Positions 46,219-58,007 of a stretch of DNA of 64,000 bases are shown here, piece after piece. How positions within the stretch are numbered: position 1 is the first letter of the stretch; each line of letters starts with the position of its first letter. The translations under genes were made by a program, and so were the position numbers. The stretch comes from Brachycybe producta (taxonomy: Eukaryota > Arthropoda > Diplopoda > Playtdesmida > Andrognathidae). The stretch is taken from NCBI GenBank assembly GCA_036925085.1, contig JAUPFP010000017.1, positions 1,112,001 through 1,176,000 of the forward strand. The letters run 5' to 3'. The notes below the pieces were generated by a model, which was given only the letters and a program-made list of their open reading frames with translations, ran no database searches and was not told the DNA's origin.

Positions 46219-47827
46219 CAGTGGTGGACAAAATTATAGCAACTTAGTTGAATTCACCTAAAACCCTAACACAGACAAAGGAACTGGCCAGTTTCATCAC
46301 ACATTCCTAATTATTTATATAAAATTAGTATTTACTTGTCAGTCTGCACTCATATGTTATACAAAACTGCAACAAACAGGTGTGTGGAGGACACTTATCT
46401 TGTTAAGGTGGATATATCCAGTGGTCATAAATATAGCAACATTGTGATTTCAGTGAATTACAACATTTGTATAGTTGCTTTATTTCAGATATCACTATAA
46501 ATAAGTATATATCAGAGGACAGCATTGTTTACAACTATGGGACGTGGACGGACAGTCAATTTGGATGTCAGGCATAGGATTATTCAGTTGTATAAGGATG
46601 GAATGAGGCAAAAAATTAGCAGTCCATAAGTCAACAGTCTCACGGATTGTGACATTATATAAGAATGGGAAGGATATTGGACCAAAACAAAATAGTGGGA
46701 GGAAAAGAAAAACATCTAAATGCCTTTATAAACGAATTTTGTGGGTATCCAAAGCATCACCATTCTTGTCATCTTCGGCCATTGTACAAATATTCAAGAA
46801 TTGTGAAGACATTAACATAAGTCACAGGACTGTTAGAAGGCAATTGATTGAGGGAAAACTGTATGCTTGATGGCCAGCAAAGAAAGCATTACTGTCCAAA
46901 AAAAATATTAAAGCAAGGCTGGAATTTGCTAAAGCACACATCACCTGGACAGTAAATGATTGGAAAAAAGTCGTATTCAGTGATGAATCCAAATTTAATT
47001 TGTTTAAAAGTGATGGGATGTGTTATGTGAGACGGCCAGAAGGACAGAGCTTTAATTCCAAGTACATTTGTCCAACAGTAAAGCATGGAGGTGGGTCGGT
47101 AATGGTATGGGGTTGTTTTTCTGGTTTGAGGATGTGGCCAATACATAGAATTCAAGGTATTATGGAGCGATTTGTATACAAGGACATCCTTGAGCACATT
47201 TTGGAGCCCTATACATATGAAACGGTGCCTGTAACATTCTACTTTCAACACGATAATGACCCAAAACATTCCTCTAAGGTTGTGAAAGATTGGTTGCAAA
47301 AGGAAAACATTAAAGTTTTATGCTGGCCGTCACAATCGCCGGATCTGAATCCTATAGAAAATCTATAGAAGATTGTAGATCGAAAAGTGCGGACCAAACA
47401 CCATACCAATCTGAATAATCTTTTTGCAACACTTCAAGAAGAGTGGAATACCATTCCCAAGGAAACAATAATGAAACTGGTTGCATCTATGCCAAGAAGG
47501 TGTGCACATGTTATCAAGGCAAAATGATACCACACTAAATATTAAATTTATTTGAAATTATGAATTGAGGATTTTAGTTTTGTGAAGAAACCTTGTTTTT
47601 TTAAAAGTTGCTATAATTATGTCCACTTCATTTTACAAAAAAAAAGATACTTTTGTTCGGGTTACGTTTTTGAGCATTCCTTTTTTCACAACTGGTGGTC
47701 TAATGTGTTCATGTATACAGCTGTGAGATACTAGCTATTATAATTTATCCTCACACATTGCAAATTTTCAGCAATCAATTAAAAAACATACCAAATCAAA
47801 CTGTTGCTATAATTTTGTCCACTACTG
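46219..47827 (+). mobile_element. Tc1-type DNA transposon, decayed transposase
   Basis: Ends CAGTGGTGGACAAAATTATA and, inverted, CAGTAGTGGACAAAATTATA, between TA dinucleotides (46217-46218, 47828-47829). The transposase starts MGRGRTVNLDVRHRIIQLYK at 46537 and has a helix-turn-helix (HKSTVSRIVTLYK), then the DD34E core: FSDESKFNL, QHDNDPKHSS, SPDLNPIEN. It is a pseudogene: a frameshift lies at about 46610, a stop follows EGKLYA at 46868, and another stop follows PIENL at 47366. A second copy of the inner end (GTTGCTATAATTATGTCCAC) at 47607 shows a repeated terminal. Confidence 0.93.
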
Positions 47828-47830
47828 TAG

Positions 47831-48960
47831 TTATATTTGTGGATGGAATAGAACCTGAACTTCAAGAAACTAGCAGAAAATGCTACACAACATTCCATAA
47901 ATTCCATGCCAATTGTGCGCCACAATGTCCAGAAATATTTCCTGCAGGAAGATGTTTACAACTTAAAACAATAAAACAATGTTTTTGCGGAAAGGATGAT
48001 GATAAAAACTTATTGTACACCGTAAAAGAAGCAAAGAAGATGTACAGCTTCTGCAACAATGAAGTCCAGAATCAGGACGGTTGTCGTAGATTATGTCCAA
48101 ATAATTTCCCTTTTGAATTCTGTGAAATATTGGACGAAGTCAGGCAGTGCGTTTGCAAGCAGGCGGAAAATGCAGTTGCTGCCTATACTTGGAAAGAAGC
48201 GAAGCTAAAATCAAAAGTTTGTAACCGTAAAAATGAACGTACTCATGGGTGTAATGTTCTTTGTCCGCCTGGATTTACTGGCACCTGTAAAGAACGCACA
48301 GGACATTTTACGTGTTATTGTGCATCGCAAGAAACATACAACCCAACGCCATTTTTAATTACGATAGTAAATTCTAAGGACATTCACCGTGCCTGTAACA
48401 GTAGAGTTCAAGATTCTGAAAAATGCAGAGAATTGTGTCCTTTTAACTTCGAACTGGCAACCTGTGGCGAAAAAGATGGAATCTGGGGATGTCGCTGCGC
48501 TCATCAACGTCATAGAGAGGAATTGTATTCTTTGAGCGATGCCAAGACAATTAACCAAGCTTGTTACGTCATAGGCCACGAACGCGCTTGCTCTGAACTA
48601 TGTCCAATCGACCTACATGGACAATGTGTTCGTATAAATGTAGAAAAAGATATTGAAACATGTGGCTGTAAGACAAATCTAGTTAAAAGAGAATTTTATA
48701 CTGTAAGCAAAGCACATGAAATGAACCGAATTTGCAACCATCAAACAAGATATTCTCCCGAATCTGGAGTAGAATGTTTTAAATTATGTCCAGATACGTT
48801 TACAGGAGGAAATTGTATTTGTCACGACACATTTTGTGAATGTGTTTGTAAGCATACCAATAATGTTTCAGTTGACCATTGGATTCCTTTGACAGATGCG
48901 TTCCTACATACTGCAAGAGCAGGAGGAACCCAACGAGCAGGGTCCAAGGAACTAGGTTGA
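47831..48960 (+). CDS. Secreted-type protein exon with six tandem six-cysteine modules
   Basis: About 376 codons in one exon after an acceptor TAG at 47828-47830, phase 1. Six modules of about 57 residues follow the pattern C, 9-13 residues, C-x3-CP, 6-9 residues, C, 7-10 residues, C-x-C, then a Y-x-(4-6)-EA stretch. Examples are CRRLCPNNFPFEFC, CNVLCPPGFTGTC, CSELCPIDLHGQC. The spacing is even, so the protein is probably extracellular with three disulphides per module. I do not recognise the domain. The first exon, with a signal peptide, is not identified. The last 20 residues (GGTQRAGSKELG) look unrelated to the repeats. Confidence 0.7.
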
Positions 48961-49082
48961 TCTCAGTGTGGAATAAAGAATTGCTCATTTTAATTTAACT
49001 CTGTTCACCTGCAATCAGATCGAGTGCCATGAATTTCTCGAATTACAAGGTTACACGCAATTATCAGATTGGCGCTGTCAGT

Positions 49083-49279
49083 GACAGGCATCTGTAGACA
49101 GCTTCAGAATTTCTTTGGCTCCGCCTTTTTATGAGCGTCAGACCAAATATCAACCAATTAGAAATGGAAAAGGGGCGGTGAATGTGACATCAGACCCAGT
49201 AACAAACCAATTAGAAATTGATGACGCTCATAAAAGGGTGGAGCCAAAGAAATTCTGAAGCTGTCTACAGATGCCTGTC
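49083..49279. mobile_element. Foldback element with 58-base arms
   Basis: Left arm GACAGGCATCTGTAGACAGC continuing through TTCTTTGGCTCCGCC and ATGAGCGTCA; right arm is the reverse complement with few changes. A copy of CAATTAGAAAT is repeated in the loop. No coding sequence. Confidence 0.85.
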
Positions 49280-49449
49280 TGTCAGTGTGGAGAAGACAGA
49301 TGTAGAGTCTAATCGTTAAGATTAGTGGCCTTTAATTATTTGAATCAAATATATTTAGTGAACTATATGGGCTTGTACATAAAGGCACAATTGTCGCTTT
49401 ATCTCTGGAAGCTTGTTTCTAAGACTAAATTTGGAAATCACAGTATGGG

Positions 49450-50110
49450 CTAAACGTGTGACGACATTAGAAGGAGCAGACTAAATCCTGATGTCGTCTG
49501 CTAGGTCTGCTATAGTAGGCAGCCCGGCGGACGACATGAACCCCAGGTAGGGTCACTGTCCTCCCCCAGGTGGAGTAATGGTGGAGTGTGGTGAAACCCT
49601 GGAAGAGAGAGGATGTGTGCTGTGTTTGCTGGTGGCCAAGATGGCCACCATATCATCATCTCTTTGTTCTTCTGTTTGCTGTTTTGGTGTTTTTGTTGTT
49701 CTCTGCTGGGCAAGATGTCCAGCAGATTACCTGTATAATTAATCACTGAGTAAGTGCCTCAATAAATTATATTTCTTTTATCTACGCTGTGGTTGTCTGC
49801 GTCACCATTATTTGGGGAAGTCACTGAGGGGAGGGTGGGGGTTCCAGTTTGGGAGTCGCCGCACCATCAACGTCATATTTACGTCTTGTCAACCGGTACT
49901 TCACGCACTGGTTTCACGGTGGATCCATCGGGAGGTCGCCATGGGTTCTCGTCGTGGTTTCGTCGGACAGCCTTCCGGCGAAATATACGGCATGATAGAC
50001 TCGGGTTGGCTGGCGTCATCCCGCGATGCAACATGCAAGAGGGCAGCTAAAGCTGCGATCCCGGCTCCTAAAGGAGTCTGGATTCCGGTAAGACGGAGCA
50101 GTTTTCCCGG
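49450..50110 (+). mobile_element. Possible LTR-derived fragment
   Basis: A GC-richer patch with GGTGGCCAAGATGGCCACC, a polyadenylation word (CTCAATAAATTATATTTC) followed about 40 bases later by GTCTGCGTCACC, and a region with ATGGGTTCTCG. It resembles the R-U5 end and leader of an LTR element, but no partner LTR or coding region was found. Confidence 0.3.
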
Positions 50111-50295
50111 GGTATTGTAACAGCCCAGTCGGGTTGTTACAATGATACTGACTAATCAGTATCATCGTAAAAAGTGCGGCAATTAAAGAATTTTTTCATT
50201 CTCTAACATTTTTATGGCTATTCATGTGTATAGCATACAGATGTTTTCACCATAAAAAGCACGCAAATTAAAAGATTTTCAGGACGATACAGAGT

Positions 50296-51118
50296 CAGGG
50301 GCGTAGCTAGAGATCCGCAAGACCCGCAGCTGCGGGGGCGCGCAGGAGGTTTGGGGCGCAAAAAAAGAAATAAAAGTCGATGTACTTTAAAAAAAATTGA
50401 ATAAATTAAGCAAGTGATTCCGAATCACTCGCTTAATTGATTGTTATTTTCGAAAAAAAATCGACTTTCATTTCGTTTATTGTGGATAGAAATTTTTTTA
50501 GGGTGTGCTATTTTGAGTTATGATGCTGGAGGAGGCTTCTTGGTGTATCGTGGACCAAGAGAAGAACCAACCAGTCAATTCTAGACCAGATGGGAGTGGA
50601 GTTTTCGCTGGAAGCGGTAATGCTCAAATAGAAGCTGTCATACTTTGGACATGTCATCCGAAGCAGGGCCGGATTAAGACAAAATTGGGCCTGATGCTGC
50701 AGTGCAAAAAAGGCCTATTTATTTTCGGCTTTGGTGCATGTGCATTCTACACTCACAGTACATGCGCACTCAGACTGACTTACTCGCGATTTTCTTTAAA
50801 AATAATGCCACCAGCCACCTATGTAAACTGTTTAAAGTCGTCGTCTGTTTTCATCTGGGCCTATTTCAGGAATCGGCCTAATGCTGCAGCATCAATAGCA
50901 CCCACCTTAATCCGGCACTGATCCGAAGGGACGACTCATTGGAGAAATCAATTATGCTTGGAAAAATCGGAGGAAATAGGAGAGCACCCCCCAGTATGAG
51001 GGCTACGTGGAGGGGGAGGTAAAAGGAGAGCAAAGTTTTAAGCGACCCGGGGGAGGGCACAAAGTTTTACGCGGCGGAGGGGGGGGGGGGGGCACAACCA
51101 AACCTAGCTACGCCACTG
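50296..51118. mobile_element. hAT-like MITE, CAGKGGCGTAGC family, copy 4, with nested MITE
   Basis: Starts CAGGGGCGTAGCTAG and ends CCTAGCTACGCCACTG; includes the AATTAAGC and TCGACTTTCATTTCG inner words of the family. It is interrupted by another MITE at 50664-50920. No target duplication is visible, so the ends may come from different copies. Confidence 0.75.
50664..50920. mobile_element. hAT-like MITE with CAGGGCCGGATTAAG ends
   Basis: Starts CAGGGCCGGATTAAG and ends CTTAATCCGGCACTG. Perfect 8-bp duplication atccgaag at 50656-50663 and 50921-50928. Nested in copy 4, thus younger than it. Confidence 0.92.
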
Positions 51119-51213
51119 CATAAGAAATTAAAGACTGTTCATGGGTGTAATTTTACATTAAAACATGCAGTACATTGAAAGCACAAACATCCGTACTAAA
51201 TTTCATCAACACG

Positions 51214-51280
51214 AAATCAACACAAAAAAGAAATTTTCTTTTATGTGACATAAAAGAAAATTTCTTTTTTGTGTTGATTT
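51214..51280. repeat. Perfect hairpin with 32-bp arms
   Basis: AAATCAACACAAAAAAGAAA and TTTTCTTTTATG, three bases, then the exact reverse complement. No mismatch in 32 pairs. No known end signals or gene adjoin it. Confidence 0.85.
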
Positions 51281-51968
51281 CACATGAAATGATCGACCCA
51301 TTAGAAGAAAATGCATATTTGAACACATGCTTTTTTGTGCTTTGTCCTAGCATTTCACAAAAATAGACCGGCCTATTGAGAATTATCCTGATGGGTGGGT
51401 TCAGTTTAAAGGCTTGAATTTCTCTTTGAGTCATTGTTGAGTGAAAGTAATAAAAAAAAAGCAAAAAAAAAAAAAAAAGTGAACGGAAAACTATTATTTT
51501 TCAAAAGTTGAAAACATAAAAAAGTAAACACATTTTGTGCGAAAAACAAAACAAAAGAAAGCTGAAAAATATTTCAGAAAATAAGTAATTTAGCTGCCTT
51601 TTGCTCGCTAAGCTTGATGAAAGTTAGTGGAAATTTTTTAAAAAAAATGCAACATTTATTGTGGGCAAAAATAGAAACAGAACCAAGTGAACTTTTAAAT
51701 TAATAAAAAAAAATTGCGCTCACATTTAAAGGGCGTGGGGTTTTACCATTATCCGTAGAGCAATGCGTAGAAAATTTATTTAGGAGGGTAAAGCAGTGCC
51801 CCTATCAAAAGGGCTACACATTAAGCCTAAAGCTGGTGTTAACATTACAATGGAAGGTCGTTTTTTTGTTCTTGTTTTATAGCATGGGTTTTATGATCCC
51901 TTCTAGAAACAATAACAAAGAAAGGAAAAGGTTTTTTCTGTAACCTTTTTCTAACAGTTAGAATAAAC

Positions 51969-52369
51969 TAGAGGTGGGACGAATCCTATATTTTCACAAA
52001 TCTGAATACGATCCTAAAAGGTTCTCGAATCCTTCATATAAGAATCTTATATTATTCATTAAGAAGATACAAATAAATGAAATAATATCAAGTACTAAAT
52101 TATAAATAACGATACAAATTGAGTAACAGTTCACATTTTTGACATTATTCTTTAATAATGAAAACAGTAACAATTGTAACAATCGCCGTGTTTTGTTATT
52201 GAACGCTTTTATTGGACGTCAATGGAGTTAAAACTAATTTTACCAAAATGTTTAACAGTTTTTTAAGGTTAGGATTTGAAGGATTCGAAAGACGAAAAAA
52301 GACCAAACATTCGAATTATAGAGTCTAATATTTTTCAAGATTCGCGGGATTTGAATGTCCCATCCCTAC
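51969..52369. mobile_element. MITE with CTAGRGGTGGGAC-type ends
   Basis: Left CTAGAGGTGGGACGAATCC; right TTGAATGTCCCATCCCTAC. Part of it (GGACGTCAATGGAGTTAAAA, TTCGAAAGACGAAAAAAG) recurs at 58685-58826 in a COG8 intron. Confidence 0.7.
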
Positions 52370-54257
52370 TTAAAACCAAAAATAACTTTATATTGTAAAA
52401 ATTTTGTTACAACTTTATTTTTTTTTTTCTACAAAAATACACCCTTTGATTCCAAAACTGTCAGATTTGGGCTGGCAGTTGCCCTCACCACCCCCCCCCC
52501 CCCCCCGTTTAGCATGGCCCTCGTTCTATGTATTTTTGGATTTCCATAGTGCTGAGAAAATAATTTTTCACAAGACCCTTTTTTTTTTCTCTCCCGGTCC
52601 GTCTTTGGTTTGTCATCTTACCTCCATCATTGTTAGCCAGAACCATATCATCAACTTTTATGACAAACACTTTGTTTCTTGATCGGTTGTGATGCTTTTT
52701 CACCATTTTAATTACAAATGATTTAAACAGTATATTTATGCAAAAAACCACAATGTCTCCTCTATAAGTTTTCTGTAAAAATGGGTTACATATAAACCAA
52801 CTTATATCAAGAAGTGCAAGTTTGTCTAAAATACTTCCGAGCAGTGCCCCACATTTATGTGTTTTTCATTTGTATTGTATCAAATGATAGATGGCATATA
52901 CCTAAAGTAGTAACTCCTAATATCAAAAGTTATTTTTTTTTTCATTTGTCACTTGGGCTTGCTTAATGTCAATGTGACAACATTTTGCCAAAATGATTAA
53001 TTTCTCTTATAGCTATTAGCTTTTTTTCTTCAAGATCCACAATGATTCTTAAACAAATAACGTGGGCTCGTGTGAAGTGTCATTCAGTCATTGCAATTAG
53101 TTTTGACAACTTCTTTGAGTGTTCTTGAAAATCATTTCTGTCAATAGTCAGTGGCTTATTTTTGGAGTTATTACGGCTACCTTTCACCTCAAAACATCTC
53201 TAGAACACGAGATATTTGAAATTTAAAAATAACTTAAGAAAAACTAGACTTTGTTTTATGGTTCTCATTCACAACATGATCTGGACTACAAGAAATTGTA
53301 GTTCTGACTCCACTTTGCAGTTCAAATTAGTCCCTTTTACAACCATTCACAGGCAGTTCCGAACTGACAGATCCGCAATATGTCATTCAAGTATTTTATT
53401 TTATTCTTCAACTAGGCCTAAGCCCCTTGATTATGTTAGATTAGTAAAACTGACATCTTCTGACTCTCAGATCTAATTAATATCTTTTGACGGTTCACAG
53501 ACAAACAAATGATTTGTTCTGTCATTCCAGAACAATGGAAAAGTATCTAATCTCTCTCTCCCTTTCTCTAAGACATGAAAACAGTAATTTCAATTTGAAT
53601 GTAGCTACTCGAGCACTGAATTCAGTGCTTGAATAACTGCATTGTACTGTAATTGTATTTTCTGTTTGCTTTGTAGATGCAGATGAGAAAATAAACAGAG
53701 AAAATACAATTTTATTTTAGCTCCCATCCCTGTGTTAGAACTGCAAGTATTTTTAAAGGTAATGGTAACGTCTGACATTGTCGCCACCTTGCTTAATGAA
53801 CTACAATGGAAAAGATGAGACCTTTCGCAGCTCATCTAGGCAATTGCTTAGCTTAGAAGTGGCTCACCTCACATTTCGTATCTTTGGCAAAGTTGGCGAG
53901 CTGGAAAGTTGATCAGTTTAGTACAAGCTATGTTTAATTCACAATTAGCAATCATTAATAATTAGAAAGTAGGCACATTTTCGGTCTTTTTAAATGTACG
54001 AGCGAGCGTAATTAAATTTTTGACGTTGATAGCTCGTTACACGTCATATAACACAGGGATAAACCCGACCGCCTTAAATTTTTCAAAAATTTGTAAATTT
54101 TCACAACTTTCTAAACCTAACGCACATGGTTTCAAACATGAGCAGGTTTCTAAAGTTGGAACAGGAACTAAATTTTGGCCTGGGTCAAAGTATTCAATTG
54201 CCAATTTACTCCGGGTACACGTTGATCAGCTTTTATTTTGGTCATGTTAGAAAGCTG
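52370..54257. other. Intergenic stretch, no gene seen
   Basis: Contains homopolymer runs (C16 near 52490) and short frames without family support. No exon, tRNA or complete element recognised. Confidence 0.4.
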
Positions 54258-54259
54258 TA

Positions 54260-54543
54260 AAGGTGCAGCCACACTATTTCGATCAGTTTAAATCGGCACT
54301 GTCGCTCACCAAAGCTGATCGGCTTTGTGTCCACAATACTGGGCGGGTAATGCGCGTGGGATTGCAACCAGGAGTGAACATAAAGCCGCGCAGCAGAGGT
54401 ACGTCCCACTAAGCAGTTCGGCACGGCATTCTTTGATGAGACCAACAGCGTTCGGTTTCGATTCGCCTGTTAGCAGTGCCGATTGACGTGTCTCACCTAT
54501 TCCACAATGCCAGGTGGCGATCAGCATAGTGAGGATGCACCTT
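54260..54543. mobile_element. TA-flanked MITE with AAGGTGCA ends
   Basis: AAGGTGCAGCCACACTAT on the left and ATAGTGAGGATGCACCTT on the right, between TA and TA. Size and TA duplication suggest a mariner-type non-autonomous element. Confidence 0.75.
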
Positions 54544-54545
54544 TA

Positions 54546-55289
54546 GAACAATCTTTAATAGGATTCAAACGTGATTTACTGGTCAATCACTATAGATCTT
54601 TTACCATATGTAATTAACTTAAACTGCATGTTTTTTTTAAAAAAAATCCTATTAGGATGCAACAGTGCTGCACGTAAAGAGGAGTACAATTTAAAGGCAG
54701 CTAAATGTATGTAGGGTACGATATGTTTGCCCTAAATTTGTAATTTTTACTCATAATTACACTCCTAACAGTTTCAACTTCAATTCAGTACACCTGCAAT
54801 CAGCTCGAGAGCCATGTGGCGCCGGGGGGGGTGGGCTGTTATTTTGACACAACAAAACTACATATCATTGTAAAATTGAATTCGACATAATACATAACTA
54901 TATCTTGAACGAGAATTTTTTAATGGCGCGTGGTTCACGAAGCCGATTTCAAATTTCCGGCAGCTCCCACATATAGATAGAAAAAAAAATCATGAGATTG
55001 TGACAATAACTCCTTATACATACATTTACTTTATAAAAGGGAGTATTATAGGCCAAGATAAAGTTATAAAGGTAAAGCAACTCCATGTTAGAAAAAAAAA
55101 CGCCAAAAATGAGTGAAGAATCGTCTGCTTTTTGAAGCTACAGTAGAAGGAAGACATCTTCCTTATTACGCCATGCAATTTTTTTGTAAGTCCATAAAAT
55201 CGTATGGTAACTGAAGCTCTAAGTACAGTCTGCACCAACTATTGGCCACACTTATGTAACACACGGTATATAATGATCTCCCCAGAATT
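54546..55289. other. Intergenic stretch, no gene seen
   Basis: Includes another occurrence of CAGTACACCTGC-ATCAGCTC (54785), shared with 40224 and, in weaker form, 49008. No coding sequence recognised. Confidence 0.4.
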
Positions 55290-55790
55290 TTAGCCGGGGG
55301 TGTCCGACTCCTCACTGTCCCTCCCTTCCCTGAGGACGAACCTGTTTGCGAGCAGAGGGATATCCAGTGGGATGTGATCACTTCGACCTAGTTGCACCTC
55401 GGAGGTGTACACAGGTCCAAGTATATAAAATCACCACGTTTCCCATTGTTCGGCGTCCATTCTGTCCTTCAAATTAGTTCACTTTTATGTAGATTTCATT
55501 CCGCAATACAACAATGGGCACGCGGACACTTCACCTTTAACGAAACAATTCATTCTTACGTCTTCTTGTAGAAGAACGAATAAAATGTTTTTAATAAGTA
55601 GCGGCGTTGTCCTTTGTTCCTTAATTATTCTCCTTGCAACAATCGGCGCCACCACAGGACAAGAAAGGGAACAAACCCCGATGGAGTGTCATTGAAGTAA
55701 TCTCAGAAATGGAGGCAACCACCTTTCTGAAAAATTTCATCCTCTTCAATAAACTGGCGATCATCCGTCTACTTTGAGCTCTACATCCTT
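55290..55790 (+). mobile_element. LTR-element fragment with promoter and leader, copy 2
   Basis: Carries GTACACAGGTCCAAG, a TATA box (AGTATATAAAATCACC), GAACGAATAAAATG and then CTTGCAACAATCGGCGCCAC, which looks like an LTR edge followed by a tRNA primer site. Colinear with 19380-19860 including the sequence after the LTR edge. An old fossil; no coding region. Confidence 0.5.
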
Positions 55791-56150
55791 CCTCGCATGG
55801 TAACCATGCACGCGAGAAAGAAACTTGAGTAAAATGTAGGATGAGATAGACACGCTTATATTTAGCTATGGCACGAAATGCTCCATAGGAAGAGCTCTTA
55901 GATGAGCTACCTTTGTGTATTTATCTTTCTACAGGACTTTTTTTATATTAATGCAGTAGGCCTTGCTTGTAGCTCAGTATACAACTTCTAGCATAAGTTA
56001 AAATGCACAATGGGTTTTCAAGTAACAATTATTACATAAAAGTATCAAGTAAGATCAACTTAAACCGTTTTATTTTGCTATTTTGATAATAATTAGTAAT
56101 TACAATGATGACACACAAATCCGTCACATCAACAAAGCACTGCTATAAGT

Positions 56151-57328
56151 TTACAAAGAAGCAAGTCCGACAGTTAGGGCAACTGCAAGAGCAATGGCCG
56201 CATAGCCAGATGCATAAACAGACTTGATTTCAAAGCCTTTTCCAAGATCCCAAAACTATGCAAATTCAGAATGTGATATGTTTGTTAATCAATGTCCTTC
56301 AGAAAGCATGGTACAATAACTAAAGTTGCATTTGAGAATGCACAGGCATTTGAAAAACAAAAAAACAACGACATTTTGTTTGAAATAGACTCTAGTAACA
56401 CTCCTGTAGCAAAATTAGTTAAACAAGTAAAATGATTTGTAAAATCCGGAGAACATTGGTGAAGCTCCTGTTGTCAAAAAATGACAGTCGAGTACAAACC
56501 TCCTAACAAATCAACAAAACTAGGCGTTCTCAAATGCATATTAAAACTTACTAGGTGCCTTGTTCCGGAACACATGTGAAATACAAGCGGAAAGGCGAGG
56601 ACAAACTTCGTAGCAAAAAGAACGCTGGCCGGCAAATGCAATGCTTGTATCTGGGCGATGTAATGCGCATAGTTAGATGGGAGGGCGAGAGTAGCGAGTG
56701 CGAAACCATAAACACCTTAATCAAAAGAACGTATTAGTCTTATAAAGTGTTTTACTAATATTTTATGACGAATTTGCAACCGCTCGTAAGAAGAATTCCG
56801 GTCGTACGATGCATTAATGACATATTCATCGTCATCTCCCACCTGAAAACAAAACATAGTTTGACATAATGAAGAAAAAAATTCAACGGTAGATCAAATA
56901 AAACAATCAACGCTAAGATTCTTTTAATTCACTTATAAATTGAGAGATGTGGTGAAAGTGGTCTTTGAAGACGTTTGTTCTTGTCCCAGAAGTTTTCTCC
57001 TTCCTGATTGGTTGCAGCGGCTGCGGCAGCCATTGGACGTATACTAATCGAGGGAATCAAATATCTTTTTTGACGGATTGTACATAATGTATTGAAAGAA
57101 AAAATGAATAACAAGCGGCTCGCTGGCCATAGGTTAATTATTCATTAAACTACTTTGAACATTACCATGGCGTCAATACGGGCGTTTTTAGCTTGAAAGC
57201 ATTGCCAACTCCTGTTATAATATGCTTACATCCAACGTTCCTATACAGTAATTGTCGGAAAAATATTAAAATAAAACTTTTTAAAGTGTATCAATAAAAT
57301 ATACAACTTACTTGATGAGCAGCGCCAT
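56151..57328 (-). CDS. SDHC: Succinate dehydrogenase cytochrome b560 subunit, five exons
   Basis: Exons 57328-57312, 57118-56933, 56842-56781, 56715-56552 and 56255-56151; all phases agree and give 177 residues (human 169). The N-terminus (MALLINRLLFIF ... RYLIPSISIRP) is a basic, hydrophobic mitochondrial targeting peptide. Then come FWDKNKRLQRPLSPHLSIYK, the quinone- and haem-site segment WEMTMNMSLMHRTTGILL, a helix with VLAFPLVFHMCSGTRHLFWD (haem-ligand histidine region) and a final helix ending VALTVGLASL. It anchors complex II in the inner mitochondrial membrane and helps bind ubiquinone and haem b. A polyadenylation word AATAAA lies about 77 bases after the stop (56069-56074). Head to head with COG8, 679 bases between starts. 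Confidence 0.97.
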
Positions 57329-57629
57329 TTTGAATATAGCCAGTGTTACCAGTTACCTCCTTTTTAGTTATTTTTTTTTTAGCCAAAGTAAATGGAATGA
57401 CATATTTTAAACATTTGGAAGCTGTAATTTTTTTACCAGTTCAAATCAGGGGAATTCTTTCGATTCGTAGCGGCAACTAGTCGAAAGAATACCCGAAGTA
57501 ATTTATTTACTTATATTTACACTTATTTTCTTATTATTTGTGCATAATTAATGAAGTTGTGTTACAAATTTGTGTTATATAACTGTAAGTTCCCCAGTTC
57601 TTTCTGTAATTAACGTGGAATTGGCAACA

Positions 57630-57749
57630 ATGCCTTTAAAAGAATCGGATGAAAAAATTAACGCGAGAAATGAACAAGAGTCGACTCTCACTATGTGGCA
57701 TTATGAAGCATCTGCTGGTGTGCGTAAATTGCTTTGTAACGAACGATAG
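57630..57749 (+). CDS. Small open frame between SDHC and COG8
   Basis: 39 residues (MPLKESDEKINARNEQ ... LLCNER). Polar, no family recognised. It could be a real short exon, an upstream frame of COG8 or chance. Confidence 0.15.
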   Translation: MPLKESDEKINARNEQESTLTMWHYEASAGVRKLLCNER

Positions 57750-57896
57750 GGATGACTGTCTATGGCGGTCTGTATGATTCAAATAAATAGTAATTGCCAT
57801 CTTTGATACCCCATTTGATTATAAACGTTGATTCAGTTGTGCGTGGTTATGTGATCAAAAGCCTATAGATGGCGCTTCATAACGTCAAAAATTAAA

Positions 57897-57906
57897 AATG
57901 GCGGCC
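57897..57906 (+). promoter_or_regulatory. YY1-type core promoter motif of COG8
   Basis: AAAATGGCGG, about 100 bases upstream of the COG8 ATG, is the YY1 consensus that marks start sites of many TATA-less housekeeping genes. A related CAAAATGGCGCT covers the SDHC start codon on the other strand. Confidence 0.5.
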
Positions 57907-58007
57907 TCCGTGTATTTTGACGTTTCTACTAAGTAAAAAGGTATTTTTAAATAACAATTGGAACTTAGAAGTGACTTTCATATTTAATTGATAATAAAAA
58001 AGCGAGG

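Noticed and set aside
49793-50120. Two overlapping plus-strand frames of 85 and 102 codons
   Set aside because: Different frames of a GC-richer, LTR-like patch; no domain recognised in either.
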